Below the pieces are notes generated by a model. The model worked only from the letters and a program-made list of their open reading frames with translations. It was not told where the DNA came from and searched no databases. Source: Arthrobacter terrae (lineage in GTDB: Bacteria; Actinomycetota; Actinomycetes; Actinomycetales; Micrococcaceae). Taken from it: a DNA stretch of 64,000 nucleotides. The position numbers were made by a program, and so were the translations under genes. Location of the stretch: NCBI RefSeq assembly GCF_015708085.1, contig NZ_JADNYM010000001.1:62001-126000 (forward strand). The letters run 5' to 3'. Positions 46,851 through 56,204 of the stretch are shown here, piece after piece (within the stretch, counting starts at the first letter, position 1; each line of letters begins with the position of its first letter).

Positions 46851-47636
46851 ATGACAGGTCTCAGAATGGGACCTCACGACGGTGGGGGAACCATGGGCAG
46901 CAGCGCGGGTTCACTACACCGGGGAGCCCGCGTGCAGCTCCTCGGGAGGTGGCGACTGTCCTTTATCGACAGCGACTTGGCGGTACCGGCCGGGAGCACG
47001 CAAAAGCTGATCGCCCTCCTGGCCCTGCGGGGCAGCCTGTCCAGAGCACAAATCTGGGGAACGCTCTGGCCCGAAGCCAGCACTGCCCACGCCTCCGGCC
47101 GCTTGCGAACGGCAATGTGGAGGTTGGCCGACAGCCGTTTGCTATTGCTCGACGACGATCATGGCCGGATGAATCTGGCGCCCAGAGTGCAGGTGGATGT
47201 CTGGGATTTGTACAATGCAGTCGCCGAGCTTGCCCACGGTGACGCCGACTCCTCCAGTGCCCCGGCCCACCCTGAAATTTCCCTGTTCGGCGCCGATCTA
47301 CTGCCGGATTGGGATGATGAATGGCTTGTGACTGACCGCGAACGGATCAGGCAAATGAGACTACACTCGCTTGAATCCCTATCCGCACAATTGGTCCGGG
47401 AACGGCATTTCGGCGCTGCCGTCGAGGCGGCGCTGGCCGCCGTTAGCGTTGACCCCCTGCGGGAGAGTGCGCACCGTGCCGTGATTTGCGCGCACCTGGC
47501 GGAAGGGAATACTGCCGAAGCGCTGCGCCAGTTCCATATCTGCCGCACCCTGTACGCCCAGCAGCTAAATGCTGTCCCCAGCCGCTCGCTGTATTCCCTG
47601 GTCTCGGAGTTCCTTGTTCCCAGGCCGGACACTTGA
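46851..47636 (+). CDS. BTAD/SARP-like transcriptional regulator
   Basis: 261 residues, or about 247 if the ATG at 46893 is used. An OmpR-like winged helix (RGARVQLLGRWRLSF ... LRTAMWRLADS) is followed by the bacterial transcriptional activation domain (HSLESLSAQLVRERHFGAA, PLRESAHRAVICAHLAEGN). SARP-type proteins usually activate operons. It is convergent with a paralogue ending 50 bases away and close to the contractile-injection genes, so it is a candidate activator of them. Confidence 0.8.
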   Translation: MTGLRMGPHDGGGTMGSSAGSLHRGARVQLLGRWRLSFIDSDLAVPAGSTQKLIALLALRGSLSRAQIWGTLWPEASTAHASGRLRTAMWRLADSRLLLLDDDHGRMNLAPRVQVDVWDLYNAVAELAHGDADSSSAPAHPEISLFGADLLPDWDDEWLVTDRERIRQMRLHSLESLSAQLVRERHFGAAVEAALAAVSVDPLRESAHRAVICAHLAEGNTAEALRQFHICRTLYAQQLNAVPSRSLYSLVSEFLVPRPDT

Positions 47637-47686
47637 TAGGCCTATCTTCTTGTGCTCACCTTCGGGTGCCCACCTTCTTGGGGGCC

Positions 47687-48478
47687 TCAGCGCCGGCAGG
47701 TATCTGCAGCCCAGACCGATGCCGGTTCCGTCCTTTCGATCAGCCCGCGGATTCTGCTGCCTGGCAAAACACCGAGTTCCTTGGCCACGAGGACACCATA
47801 CGCCTTGTAGATCCGGCGCGCTTCGGCAACATTGCCCTCGGCCAGATGCGCTTCCACCAGTACTCTTTGAGCGCTTTCCCGCAAGGGGTCGATGTCGACG
47901 GCTTCCATGGCAACCTCGACCGCTTCGGCGTAGCGCTCCAGCCGGATCAGCTGGCAGCACAGGGCCTCGAGTCCATGCAGGAGGCGCTGGCGGAGGCGTT
48001 CGCGCTCAAAGATAATCCAGTCGTCGTACCAGCCGGGAAGGAGGTCCAGCGCCTCGAGGCTCCACGCGGGCAGCACCAGATCCGTGCTTTGCGCGGCACC
48101 GCCGATGACGCGGCCGGCCCAATCGCGCAGGACGTAGATATCGATGCTCGTCTGGTCCCGCAACGCAATGAAAACCTTGTCCGCTTCAAGTACGTCGATC
48201 CCTGCTCCTTTAAGGCGCCACAATGCGGATCTGAGGTTTCCGGACGCCCGGTCATCGGAGACGTACGGCCACAGCGTTCCGGCCGCGTGCCGCCTATCGA
48301 CACGTCCGTCGTGGAGCGCTACGAACACGAGAAGCTTTTTGCTGCCTTCGGGCACCGCAATGCGGCGCCCCGCCTGAATGACGTAGGGACCGCCGAGGAG
48401 GCAAATTGCGAGCGAGTCGAGCCGGGCAGGCTCACGGATATCGAGCCGCGGAGGCTCACTGAGTTGGGTGCTTGCCAT
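47687..48478 (-). CDS. BTAD/SARP-like transcriptional regulator, paralogue of the neighbour
   Basis: 263 residues with the same layout as the gene at 46851: winged helix (GSKKLLVFVALHDGRVDRRH ... LRSALWRLKGAG) and BTAD (HGLEALCCQLIRLERYAEAV, PLRESAQRVLVEAHLAEGN). A strong AAGGAGGG lies before the start. The inverted repeat GTGAC-GAAT-GTCAC at 48526-48539 sits upstream and could be a control site. Paired paralogous regulators at the edge of the injection-system operon suggest a control cascade. Confidence 0.8.
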   Translation of the reverse strand: MASTQLSEPPRLDIREPARLDSLAICLLGGPYVIQAGRRIAVPEGSKKLLVFVALHDGRVDRRHAAGTLWPYVSDDRASGNLRSALWRLKGAGIDVLEADKVFIALRDQTSIDIYVLRDWAGRVIGGAAQSTDLVLPAWSLEALDLLPGWYDDWIIFERERLRQRLLHGLEALCCQLIRLERYAEAVEVAMEAVDIDPLRESAQRVLVEAHLAEGNVAEARRIYKAYGVLVAKELGVLPGSRIRGLIERTEPASVWAADTCRR

Positions 48479-48615
48479 CGCATCAAAGCCCTCCTTATGT
48501 GATGAACACGTAGGAGAACCATAATGTGACGAATGTCACCACAGCGTCACAGGAGAGCCGACCGTCAACGTGCAGTCGCCGGGATTCTCAGGCGGTCCGA
48601 CAACGCGTCCCATGC

Positions 48616-49662
48616 TTAGCGCCCGCGCCCGCCATGCCGCTCGTACCAGTCCGGCTCGCCGTGGTGCTCATGGCCCTCCCGCCGTTCGTGCCTTTCGCGT
48701 TCCTCCGGCTCTTCGCGCTCTTCGTGTTCCTCCCGCCGTTCCTCGTGCTCCTCATGCCTCTCGTGTCGGTCCTTGTCCTTCTCACAGGGCCGCTCATCGG
48801 CGCAGTGCTTGTCATAAATGGCGACTATCTCGTCCACGGTGTTGGTCTGCAGCCGCAGGCAGTGGTCGTCTACTGCCTTGCGCCTGCAGTCCCGCTCGGC
48901 CTGCGCGCCCTTAAGCCTGGAGACGGCTCCGCAGCCGTTGGTCCAGCAAGTCAGCGCGCAGCACAGGCACTCAACGAATTCGTGGACATCGGCAAAGCCC
49001 AGCCACACGCGCTCTATCCCGCGTTCGGCAACGAGCGCCTGCGCATAGAGCATTTTCAGGTCTGTAGTCGCCTCGTCCGCCAGCAATGCGGCGTTGACCT
49101 TGTCGACGTCGTCCTTGCAGGCAGCAACCCTAAGCTGCAAAGCGGCCGGCTCACCCACCAGATCCGTAAAACACTTACTGGCCGCGTCCGTCCGCTGCTG
49201 GTACTTATCCACCCGCTTCACCAGTTCATCGTAGGGAATTCCGGTGATATCAAGATCAAAGTCGCAGTCTTCGGCGGAGCAGCAACAACCGGGGTCAGGC
49301 TGGCACTTGGCCAGTTCTGCCACAACCTGCCCAAACGCCCGGTCAATGTTCCGGACCACCCGTTCCTGCTCGATCTTGCATCTGACCCGCTCTGTCAGTT
49401 GTTTGACGGCGTGCCGAAGATCCTGAACCTTCATCTGCACATCTTGTCGTGCCTGCCGGTACGACTTGCGCGTTAGTTCATAATCGGTTTTCGCCTTCTC
49501 CAGCGCATCCTTCAACGGGGCGTTGTACTCCGCCTCTTTGGCGATGCCCATCATCCGGCACTGCACATCATCAATTAGCTTCGGATCGCAGCCGGGACCA
49601 TCGGTCTGCGGCTTTTCGCAGCCATCCTCTTCCCGCTGCTCCCCATCGTTGTCGGTGTTCAT
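48616..49662 (-). CDS. Cys-rich coiled-coil protein with a His/Glu/Arg-rich tail
   Basis: 348 residues of unknown function. The middle is helical with coiled-coil character (LEKAKTDYELTRKSYRQARQ) and many Cys, including CQPDPGCCCSAEDC and CLCCALTCWTNGC. The last ~60 residues are almost wholly His, Glu and Arg (HEEHEERREEHEEREEPEER type), a likely metal-binding or intrinsically disordered tail. It is divergent from the injection-system operon across a 156-base gap, so it is probably a co-regulated accessory of that system. No signal peptide was seen. Confidence 0.65.
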   Translation of the reverse strand: MNTDNDGEQREEDGCEKPQTDGPGCDPKLIDDVQCRMMGIAKEAEYNAPLKDALEKAKTDYELTRKSYRQARQDVQMKVQDLRHAVKQLTERVRCKIEQERVVRNIDRAFGQVVAELAKCQPDPGCCCSAEDCDFDLDITGIPYDELVKRVDKYQQRTDAASKCFTDLVGEPAALQLRVAACKDDVDKVNAALLADEATTDLKMLYAQALVAERGIERVWLGFADVHEFVECLCCALTCWTNGCGAVSRLKGAQAERDCRRKAVDDHCLRLQTNTVDEIVAIYDKHCADERPCEKDKDRHERHEEHEERREEHEEREEPEERERHERREGHEHHGEPDWYERHGGRGR

Positions 49663-49818
49663 CGTCGGTTCCCTTCATCGCGGTCCGCTGGTACGTCACC
49701 AGCCGCGCTGTTAAGTTTCCGGCCCCGGTGTCACTGAGCGGTCACGGCAGCGTTCCGCCGTCAGGTACCGGAATAATGGGCGACGGGCCGGTGACGGAGC
49801 ACCGGTCAAGATGGGCCC

Positions 49819-50412
49819 ATGGCTGGATATCAGGCCCTCGCTGCCGCCGGTTTGAGCATCGTGGCATTGCTCAACAGGCGCTTCCACGCCGTGCCGGGCG
49901 CGGGGAACCTGGACGCTTTCCTGGCCAGCACCAACGAACTCAAGACGATGAAGACCAATTCGGGGCAGCTCGTTCATCAGCCAGCGATTTCCGTCTACTG
50001 CTACCGGGTCAGCGTGGACCGCGAGACCCGGGCCGGCTGGTCGGCGGTGGGAAGCATCGACGGCATCCCCCGGCTGCCGCTGCGCATGCACTTTCTCATT
50101 GCGGCGTGGGCGCCAAACGTCGAGGATGAACTGAGGTTCCTTGGCTTGGCGGCCCAAACGTTGGAGAGCGAGAGCATCCTGACGGGTCCGCTGCTCGATC
50201 CGAGCGGTGAGTGGTCGGCGGGCGATGCGGTGCAGATAGTCTGTGATGATCTTGCCCTGGACTCCATGAGTGAGGCCTTTCAGGCGCTGAGTACCGATTA
50301 CCGGCTGTCGCTGCCATACCTCGCGCGGGTAATCTGCATTGACGGACGGCAGGAGTCCGACGGCGAACGGGTCACCACCGTTGCCGCGCGGAGCCAAGTG
50401 TGGCTGCCATGA
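49819..50412 (+). CDS. DUF4255 protein, Pvc16-like tail terminator of a contractile injection system
   Basis: 197 residues of the DUF4255/Pvc16 N-terminal family: ALAAAGLSIVALLNRRF, then NQ-free beta segments ISVYCYRVSVDRETRAG, LRMHFLIAAWAPNVEDEL and PYLARVICIDG. Pvc16/Afp16 caps the distal end of the sheath-tube assembly and sets its length. It is the first gene of a plus-strand run and overlaps the next by ATGA. The start has only a weak ribosome site. Confidence 0.82.
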   Translation: MAGYQALAAAGLSIVALLNRRFHAVPGAGNLDAFLASTNELKTMKTNSGQLVHQPAISVYCYRVSVDRETRAGWSAVGSIDGIPRLPLRMHFLIAAWAPNVEDELRFLGLAAQTLESESILTGPLLDPSGEWSAGDAVQIVCDDLALDSMSEAFQALSTDYRLSLPYLARVICIDGRQESDGERVTTVAARSQVWLP

Positions 50413-51248
50413 TGGCCGACGGCGTGATCGACACCGTGATCGGGCCGGCAAGGGTGCTGCACCAGCTTGCGCTGGGCGTACAGTGTCTCGACGCCATTAC
50501 CGGAAACCCAGTCGCCGGGCGAATCCGTGTAGGGAGCGAGGTTGCCGCTGCGCACCGCCGAAACCACTCCCAGACCGCGTGGCCCTGCTCAGACCTGGAG
50601 GGTTCCGCGATGGGCCGATTCAGGCTTCGCTATGGCCCGTTGATCCCTCCTTCGTTTGTGCTGCGCTTTGATGACCCGGACCGGCGCTATGCACCGCGTC
50701 GGTTTTCCGTCCTTCTGTGGCCGCTCGTCGCGGTCACTGCTGGCGCCGCGGGTCCGTACATTCCGGCTGCCTCGCGGCTGCTGCGCGTCTGGCTCTGGCC
50801 GGGCTCCGCTTATGCGTTTCCCCGCGGCAGCACCGTCATCCGCGGCCGGGTGGCCCACAACGCGCTGCCCACCCGCTGGGCGCGTGTAGCGGCAACTGGG
50901 CCAACCGGTGTAATCGCAGGACGGGCGCATGCGGATGAGCGCGGCGAGTTCCTGCTGGTCGTATCCAACCCGGACCAAAATCCGTTGCAGGACTCCGTGG
51001 ACCTTGATCTGGTGGCCACTGCGCTGCCGTCAACAGGGACGGTCGATGACCGTGACCGCTGTTCGGATTTGGTCATCGAGGACGTTCCCCGCTCCTCGGT
51101 CCCGCCACTGTCACAGGACTTGGACAATGCCGTGCTCCGCGGCGTCAGCCCACCGCCGGGTTTCGTGCCCTCGCTTCAACCGGTGCAGCACAAGATTCCA
51201 ATCGGTACCGAACTAGTCCTGCACGACGATGTTCCATTCAACCCCTAA
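50409..51248 (+). CDS. Unknown injection-system protein with carboxypeptidase-regulatory-like segments
   Basis: 279 residues, no enzyme motif. Two segments, CLDAITGNPVAGRIRV and RVAATGPTGVIAGRAHADERGEFLLVV, resemble the beta-sandwich carboxypeptidase-regulatory/transthyretin-like repeat, a fold often seen on surface and adhesive parts of tail-like machines. It overlaps the Pvc16-like gene upstream and precedes the first sheath gene by 38 bases. Because eCIS operons often carry such a protein beside Pvc16, a structural role is more likely than a toxin. Confidence 0.6.
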   Translation: MMADGVIDTVIGPARVLHQLALGVQCLDAITGNPVAGRIRVGSEVAAAHRRNHSQTAWPCSDLEGSAMGRFRLRYGPLIPPSFVLRFDDPDRRYAPRRFSVLLWPLVAVTAGAAGPYIPAASRLLRVWLWPGSAYAFPRGSTVIRGRVAHNALPTRWARVAATGPTGVIAGRAHADERGEFLLVVSNPDQNPLQDSVDLDLVATALPSTGTVDDRDRCSDLVIEDVPRSSVPPLSQDLDNAVLRGVSPPPGFVPSLQPVQHKIPIGTELVLHDDVPFNP

Positions 51249-51286
51249 AGCGTGACCCAGCCCCAAGCGTGACCTAGGAGGTCAAC

Positions 51287-53242
51287 GTGCCTGAATATCT
51301 AACTCCTGGTGTATACCTTGAGGAAACCAGCTTCCGGTCCAAATCCATCGAGGGTGTGGCAACGTCCACCTTCGGCGTGGCCGGACTAACCCGCTACGGC
51401 CCCACCCCGTATGACATCACCCCGCCCGGATCGGCCCGGCTGCCAATGACGCCGCAGCCCACCTTGGTCACCAGCTTCACGGAGTTCGAACGCGCCTTTG
51501 GCGGGCTCGGCGACGTTGGAGCGGGAGCTGACCAACGAAACTACTTGGCGTTTGCCGCCCGGGCCTTTTTCGGCAACGGTGGCCGGCGGCTCTACGTTTC
51601 CCGGGTATTTCCTTTCACGCAGGACGCCAACAACCTCATTGATCTGACGGCGAATTTCGCCACCTTACCCCTGACCGCCCCGGCCGCCGGGCCGCCGCCG
51701 GTGCCGCCAGCACCGGCGGCGCCTCCGGCCGCGGTTTGGCGCGCGCGTTGGCCCGGTATAGCCGGCAACGAATTCAGCATCAAGGTGAGCCTGCAGCGCA
51801 GTAAAAACGTCCTCATCGGCGCCGCTCCGGCTGCGGCGCCGGGTGCACCTGCAAAACCCGGCGTGCTGCAGGGTCTGGGCTTGGACGCCGTCATTGAAAT
51901 GTACGCCGGTGACGCTAAAATTCCGCCGGGAACCGATCCCAAGACCGGCAAGCCGAATGCCCCCACCGCCGGAAACCTCCGGATCGTGGGCAGCGACGGG
52001 AAGGGAAACCAGACCCTGATCGACCCTGCGACGGGCGCCCCAACGCCCGTCCCCTCCGCCGGGGCGCTTGCCAGCCACCTGACCGTCACCGTGACCGTCA
52101 GCTGGGGACGCCGGATCGATGTGTATCCCGGACTTGAGCTGGGCACCACCCATCCGCGGTCCATCGCCAAGGTGCTGCAGGCTGCTGACCCCACCGATGA
52201 GTCCAGCCTGGTCTGGCTGGACCTGTCCAGTGCGCCGCCGTCGCCCGCGGACCTGCTGACGGCACTACTGACGCTCAACCAGCCCACTTATCTGGCCGGC
52301 GGCACCGAAGGAGTCGCCCTGAGTGCGGACGATGTCAAAGGCGAAAAGGCCGACCCCGATGACGTTAACAAGGCAGCCACGGGCCTCGAAGCCCTCCTGG
52401 AGGTGGAAGACATCGCCATCGTCGCCTCACCCAACGCCGTCTCGTTTTCCTCCGAGGGCGAGCGCAAGACGGCGGTGGACGACCTGATCGCCCACTGCGA
52501 AGCGCCACATGCCTACCGGATCGGCATCATCGACCCACCGGAAAACCAATCACTCTCGGAGGTGCGCACTTTTCGGTCCCAGTTCGATTCCACCTACGCC
52601 GCCCTGTACTACCCATGGCTGGAGATCGTGGATCCCACCGTCAAGGTGGATCCCAGCGCCGCGCCGGCGCGGCTGGCTTTGCCGCCGTCGGGCTTCACCG
52701 CTGGCATCTACGCCCGCACCGACGTCCAGCGCGGCGTCCACAAAGCGCCGGCCAATGAGGTGATCCTGGGGATCACCAAGTTCGTCCAAAACGTCACCTA
52801 TGACAGGCAGGCGGTGCTGAACCCGGAGGGCATCAATGCGCTGCGGTTCTTCGAGGGCCGCGCCAACCGGGTCTGGGGGGCGCGGACCGTTAGCTCCGAC
52901 CCGGAGTGGAAGTACGTCAACGTGCGCCGGCTGTTCATCTACCTGGAGCATTCCATTGACAAGTCCACCCAGTGGGCCGTCTTCGAGCCGAACAACGAAC
53001 GGCTTTGGGCTTCGATCCGCCAGTCTATCGAGGACTTCCTCCTGGTGGTCTGGCGCACCGGCGCCCTGATGGGCACCAAACCTGAGGAAGCGTTCTTTGT
53101 GCGCTGCGACCGGACCACGATGGCGCAGAACGATTTGGACAACGGCCGGCTGATCTGCCTCATCGGAGTGGCACCGACCTATCCCGCAGAATTCGTGATC
53201 TTCCGTATCGGTCAATGGACCGCTGATGCCCAGCAGGCGTGA
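51287..53242 (+). CDS. Phage tail sheath protein (Pvc2-like)
   Basis: 651 residues. The N-terminus EYLTPGVYLEETSFRSKSIEG is the handshake arm of contractile sheaths. The sheath C-terminal domain has INALRFFEGRANRVWGARTV, YVNVRRLFIYLEHSIDKSTQ and AEFVIFRIGQWT. Between them is a Pro/Ala-rich variable insert (about residues 130-165). In contractile injection systems this protein forms the outer tube that contracts to drive the inner tube. GTG start with a perfect AGGAGG upstream, so translation should be strong. Confidence 0.93.
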   Translation: MPEYLTPGVYLEETSFRSKSIEGVATSTFGVAGLTRYGPTPYDITPPGSARLPMTPQPTLVTSFTEFERAFGGLGDVGAGADQRNYLAFAARAFFGNGGRRLYVSRVFPFTQDANNLIDLTANFATLPLTAPAAGPPPVPPAPAAPPAAVWRARWPGIAGNEFSIKVSLQRSKNVLIGAAPAAAPGAPAKPGVLQGLGLDAVIEMYAGDAKIPPGTDPKTGKPNAPTAGNLRIVGSDGKGNQTLIDPATGAPTPVPSAGALASHLTVTVTVSWGRRIDVYPGLELGTTHPRSIAKVLQAADPTDESSLVWLDLSSAPPSPADLLTALLTLNQPTYLAGGTEGVALSADDVKGEKADPDDVNKAATGLEALLEVEDIAIVASPNAVSFSSEGERKTAVDDLIAHCEAPHAYRIGIIDPPENQSLSEVRTFRSQFDSTYAALYYPWLEIVDPTVKVDPSAAPARLALPPSGFTAGIYARTDVQRGVHKAPANEVILGITKFVQNVTYDRQAVLNPEGINALRFFEGRANRVWGARTVSSDPEWKYVNVRRLFIYLEHSIDKSTQWAVFEPNNERLWASIRQSIEDFLLVVWRTGALMGTKPEEAFFVRCDRTTMAQNDLDNGRLICLIGVAPTYPAEFVIFRIGQWTADAQQA

Positions 53243-53255
53243 GGTGAAATGAATC

Positions 53256-53711
53256 ATGGTAATTCGAAATAATCCGTATGGGGCGTTCAACTTCATGGTC
53301 AAGCTCGGTGATGCCGGCGGCGAAGAGTTGATTGTTGGCGGCTTCTCCGATGTGACCGGGCTCGGCAACGAAATCAAATACTCCGAATACCGCAACGGCA
53401 ATGATGCGGACAACCACGTCCGCAAGGTGCCCAACGTCAACAGCGTCGACGATGTGACTCTCAAGCGCGGAGTGATCGGCGACCTGCGCCTGTTCAGCTG
53501 GCTCCAGGCCACCAGCAGAGGTGAAATCCAGCATCGGACCGTCACCATCACGCTGCTGGACGAGCGCCGTACCGCAGTCTGCAGCTGGATCCTGCGCGAC
53601 GCCCAACCGAAGAAATGGGTGGGTCCCAGCCTGACCGGCAAGGGAGGCGGTGAGGTAGCCATGGAAGAGCTGCATCTGGTCGCCGAAAGCATTGACTACC
53701 AGTCCACATGA
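53256..53711 (+). CDS. Inner tube protein (Pvc1-like, gp19/Hcp fold)
   Basis: 151 residues of the T4-type tail tube family: NPYGAFNFMVKLGD, VGGFSDVTGLGNEIKYSEYR, VTLKRGVIGDLRLFSWLQ and MEELHLVAESIDY. Hexamers of this protein stack to make the inner tube. It begins 13 bases after the first sheath gene and overlaps the second sheath gene by 4 bases. Confidence 0.93.
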   Translation: MVIRNNPYGAFNFMVKLGDAGGEELIVGGFSDVTGLGNEIKYSEYRNGNDADNHVRKVPNVNSVDDVTLKRGVIGDLRLFSWLQATSRGEIQHRTVTITLLDERRTAVCSWILRDAQPKKWVGPSLTGKGGGEVAMEELHLVAESIDYQST

Positions 53712-55726
53712 CCACCGGCCTGCAGTTGGGCCACCCGGGCATTTACCCGTTGGGCAGCCGCGAAGCACGGCAGGAGCCGGGCTTCGAACCCGTGCGCCTG
53801 GATGAAACCGGTTTCGTTGGAGTCGCCCTCCGGGGGCCCGTCGACACGCCCGTCCTGGTGGCGAGCTGGTCCGACTATGTCCGAAACTTCGGCGCATTCG
53901 AAAGGGAGGCACAGACGCCGGACCGGTTGCTGCCCTATGCCGTGCAGGCCTTCTTCGCCCAGGGCGGGGAGCGCGCGTGGGTGCTGCGCGTCGCTCCCGC
54001 GCCGGATTGGACCGGCGATGACGCCGAAGCGGCCACCGCATCCTTTAGCATCGGCCTCGGGACCCCCAACTCCAGCGGATCGCTGCCAGAGAGCCCCGGG
54101 CTGGCGGCCGCCAGCGAAGGAACATGGGGCACCGGGTTGCGGATCCGCCTCGGTTTCGAGGTGTTGCAGTCCTTTGACGCGACCCTGGACGACGACGGCG
54201 GGATCAGGCTCCCAGCCGGGGCTGTCCTGGCGCCGTGGTCCCTGCTGCGGCTGCGGCCACTCGATCCGCCGGGGCTCCCCAGCTTAGGCTGGGTGGCGGG
54301 CGAGCGCCGGACGGACCCGCACGCGGGCGGACGGTCCGCCGTCCTGGCGGCACCCCTGACGGCACCTGCCGGCGGGTCCCTTCGGGTGGACGTGGTCACC
54401 GCCGTGCTGGAGGCCGCCGCAACCGGCGCCGGGCAAAGCGAACGACTCACCGGGTTGGGCCTGGGACCGGACCATCGGCGGTTTTTGCCGGAGGTTCTTG
54501 CCAGCGACTCGCTGCTCCTGCGGGCCACCGGTAACTGGGGCTGGAACGACGCCCTACCGAATCTGCAGCTGGACGACATCCCGGTGCTGCCGGTTCACCC
54601 CGGCGAGGACCGCAGCTCGGGGATCGATTTCCGCAGCTTCTACGATGACGGGCCGGCGGACCAGGATTCCCTCGATGAGGCCGTTCACCGGGGCGTGGAT
54701 GCCATGGGTCGCGAATCGCGAATCGGACTGCTGTGCGCGCCTGACCTGTATTGGCGCGCGGCTCCACCCGCCCCCGAGGTGCCCGTGCCCGTCCCGGTCC
54801 AGCACGCCGCCTCCTGTTCCTGCGGACGCGAGGACCCCTGCGGTGGCCGGGATACGGCGCAACAGGACCCCGACTACGCCCCCACGGACGACGTGCAGCC
54901 GGGGCTTGACGCCCGCGACCCGGGGGACCTGGCCGAGATCATCCGGCGACAACTGCGCCTGGTACAAGTGGCGGAGCTGCGGCACCGCTTTGTCGCGTTG
55001 CTGGACGAACCGGCGGGGCTGTCGCTACGGCAGATCCACGACTGGCGCACCGGGTTCGACAGCAGCTACGCCGCCGCCTACTTTCCCTGGCTTGGCGTCC
55101 CCCGGGTAGGACCAGGACGGCCCGCCCTGGTCCAGGTGCCGCCGTCGTCCTTCGCCGCGGGCATCATCGCCGCACGCGAGCGCCAGCTCGGTCTCTCCTG
55201 GGGACCGGCCAACGCCCTGGCGGCCGGCGCCGTGCTCAGCGCCGACGTCGTCACTGATGCCACGCACGACGCGCTCCATCTGCAGGGAATCAACGTCTAC
55301 CGCCAGGAACGGGACGGCATCCGGCTCAGCGCCGCCCGAACCCTGTCCACCGATCCTGAATACGTCCAGCTCAGCGTCCGCCGGCTGATGACCATGCTTG
55401 TGCTGACCTTGGAACGCCAGGCGCAGTGGCTGGTCTTCGAACCCAACACCCCCCAGCTACGGGCCACGCTGACCCGGATGCTGACCGCATTCCTGCAAGA
55501 CCAGCATCGGCGCGGGGCCTTTGCCGGCGGCACGGAGGCGGAGTCATTCTTTGTGCAGTGCGACGACGGCCTCAACCCGCCGCAATCTCAGGGCCTGGGG
55601 CGGCTGGTCGCGGAAATTGGCGTAGCCCCCGCATTCCCACTGGAATATCTGTTGCTGCGGATTTCGCAGGATGTGGACGGTGCAGTGCTCGTGGCCGGGC
55701 CGGAGCAGGAGGGCGGCCATGCCTGA
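53708..55726 (+). CDS. Second phage tail sheath protein (Pvc3/Pvc4-like)
   Basis: 672 residues, homologous at both ends to the sheath at 51287: N-terminal LGHPGIYPLGS, C-terminal INVYRQERDGIRLSAARTLS, SVRRLMTMLVLTLERQ and LEYLLLRISQDVDG. It has a large Pro/Ala- and Cys-containing insert (PVQHAASCSCGREDPCGGRD) absent from the first copy. PVC- and Afp-type systems carry two or three sheath variants, with minor ones near the baseplate. Its start overlaps the tube gene by ATGA and its end overlaps the next gene by 8 bases. Confidence 0.92.
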   Translation: MTTGLQLGHPGIYPLGSREARQEPGFEPVRLDETGFVGVALRGPVDTPVLVASWSDYVRNFGAFEREAQTPDRLLPYAVQAFFAQGGERAWVLRVAPAPDWTGDDAEAATASFSIGLGTPNSSGSLPESPGLAAASEGTWGTGLRIRLGFEVLQSFDATLDDDGGIRLPAGAVLAPWSLLRLRPLDPPGLPSLGWVAGERRTDPHAGGRSAVLAAPLTAPAGGSLRVDVVTAVLEAAATGAGQSERLTGLGLGPDHRRFLPEVLASDSLLLRATGNWGWNDALPNLQLDDIPVLPVHPGEDRSSGIDFRSFYDDGPADQDSLDEAVHRGVDAMGRESRIGLLCAPDLYWRAAPPAPEVPVPVPVQHAASCSCGREDPCGGRDTAQQDPDYAPTDDVQPGLDARDPGDLAEIIRRQLRLVQVAELRHRFVALLDEPAGLSLRQIHDWRTGFDSSYAAAYFPWLGVPRVGPGRPALVQVPPSSFAAGIIAARERQLGLSWGPANALAAGAVLSADVVTDATHDALHLQGINVYRQERDGIRLSAARTLSTDPEYVQLSVRRLMTMLVLTLERQAQWLVFEPNTPQLRATLTRMLTAFLQDQHRRGAFAGGTEAESFFVQCDDGLNPPQSQGLGRLVAEIGVAPAFPLEYLLLRISQDVDGAVLVAGPEQEGGHA

Positions 55727-56204
55727 GCTGCTACAGACCTTTAGGTTCCACGTAACCCTCACTCCCAGCGCCCCGGGTACAAAGGTTCCGGCCATCTGCG
55801 TGGACGGCGGTTTCGCCGAATGCAGCGGGCTGGTGCTGGAGGCGGACGTGCGCGAATTTCTGGAAGGCGGCCGGAACGACGGCGTGGTCCGCCGGGTCGG
55901 GCGCGTCAAGCTTTCGCCGCTGGTCCTCAAGCGGGGCATGCTCGCCGGCGGCAGCGGGGAGGTCAACAACGAGTTCTGGCACTGGCTGACGTCCATGGTC
56001 AGTGGTGCCCTGCCGGTGGCCCGCTATGACGGTGAAATCAGGGTCGATGACGCCACGGGGCTGCGGCCGTTGGCGCGGTGGATCTTCGAGCGAGGCCTGC
56101 CGCTGAAAGTTGCGGGCCCGACGCTAAACGCCAAGACCGGCGAGATAGCCGTCGAAGAGCTCCACATTGCGCACGAGGGTTTGCGGTTGGGGCTGATCCC
56201 ATGA
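55719..56204 (+). CDS. Second tube protein (Pvc5-like tube initiator)
   Basis: 161 residues. It shares the tube-protein fold with the 53256 gene: LQTFRFHVTLTPSAPG, GGFAECSGLVLEADVREFLEGG, VKLSPLVLKRGMLAGG and VEELHIAHEGLRL. In PVC and Afp the second tube protein forms the layer joining the tube to the hub and spike. ATG 55719 lies inside the sheath gene end, and the stop overlaps the next ATG. Confidence 0.9.
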   Translation: MPELLQTFRFHVTLTPSAPGTKVPAICVDGGFAECSGLVLEADVREFLEGGRNDGVVRRVGRVKLSPLVLKRGMLAGGSGEVNNEFWHWLTSMVSGALPVARYDGEIRVDDATGLRPLARWIFERGLPLKVAGPTLNAKTGEIAVEELHIAHEGLRLGLIP

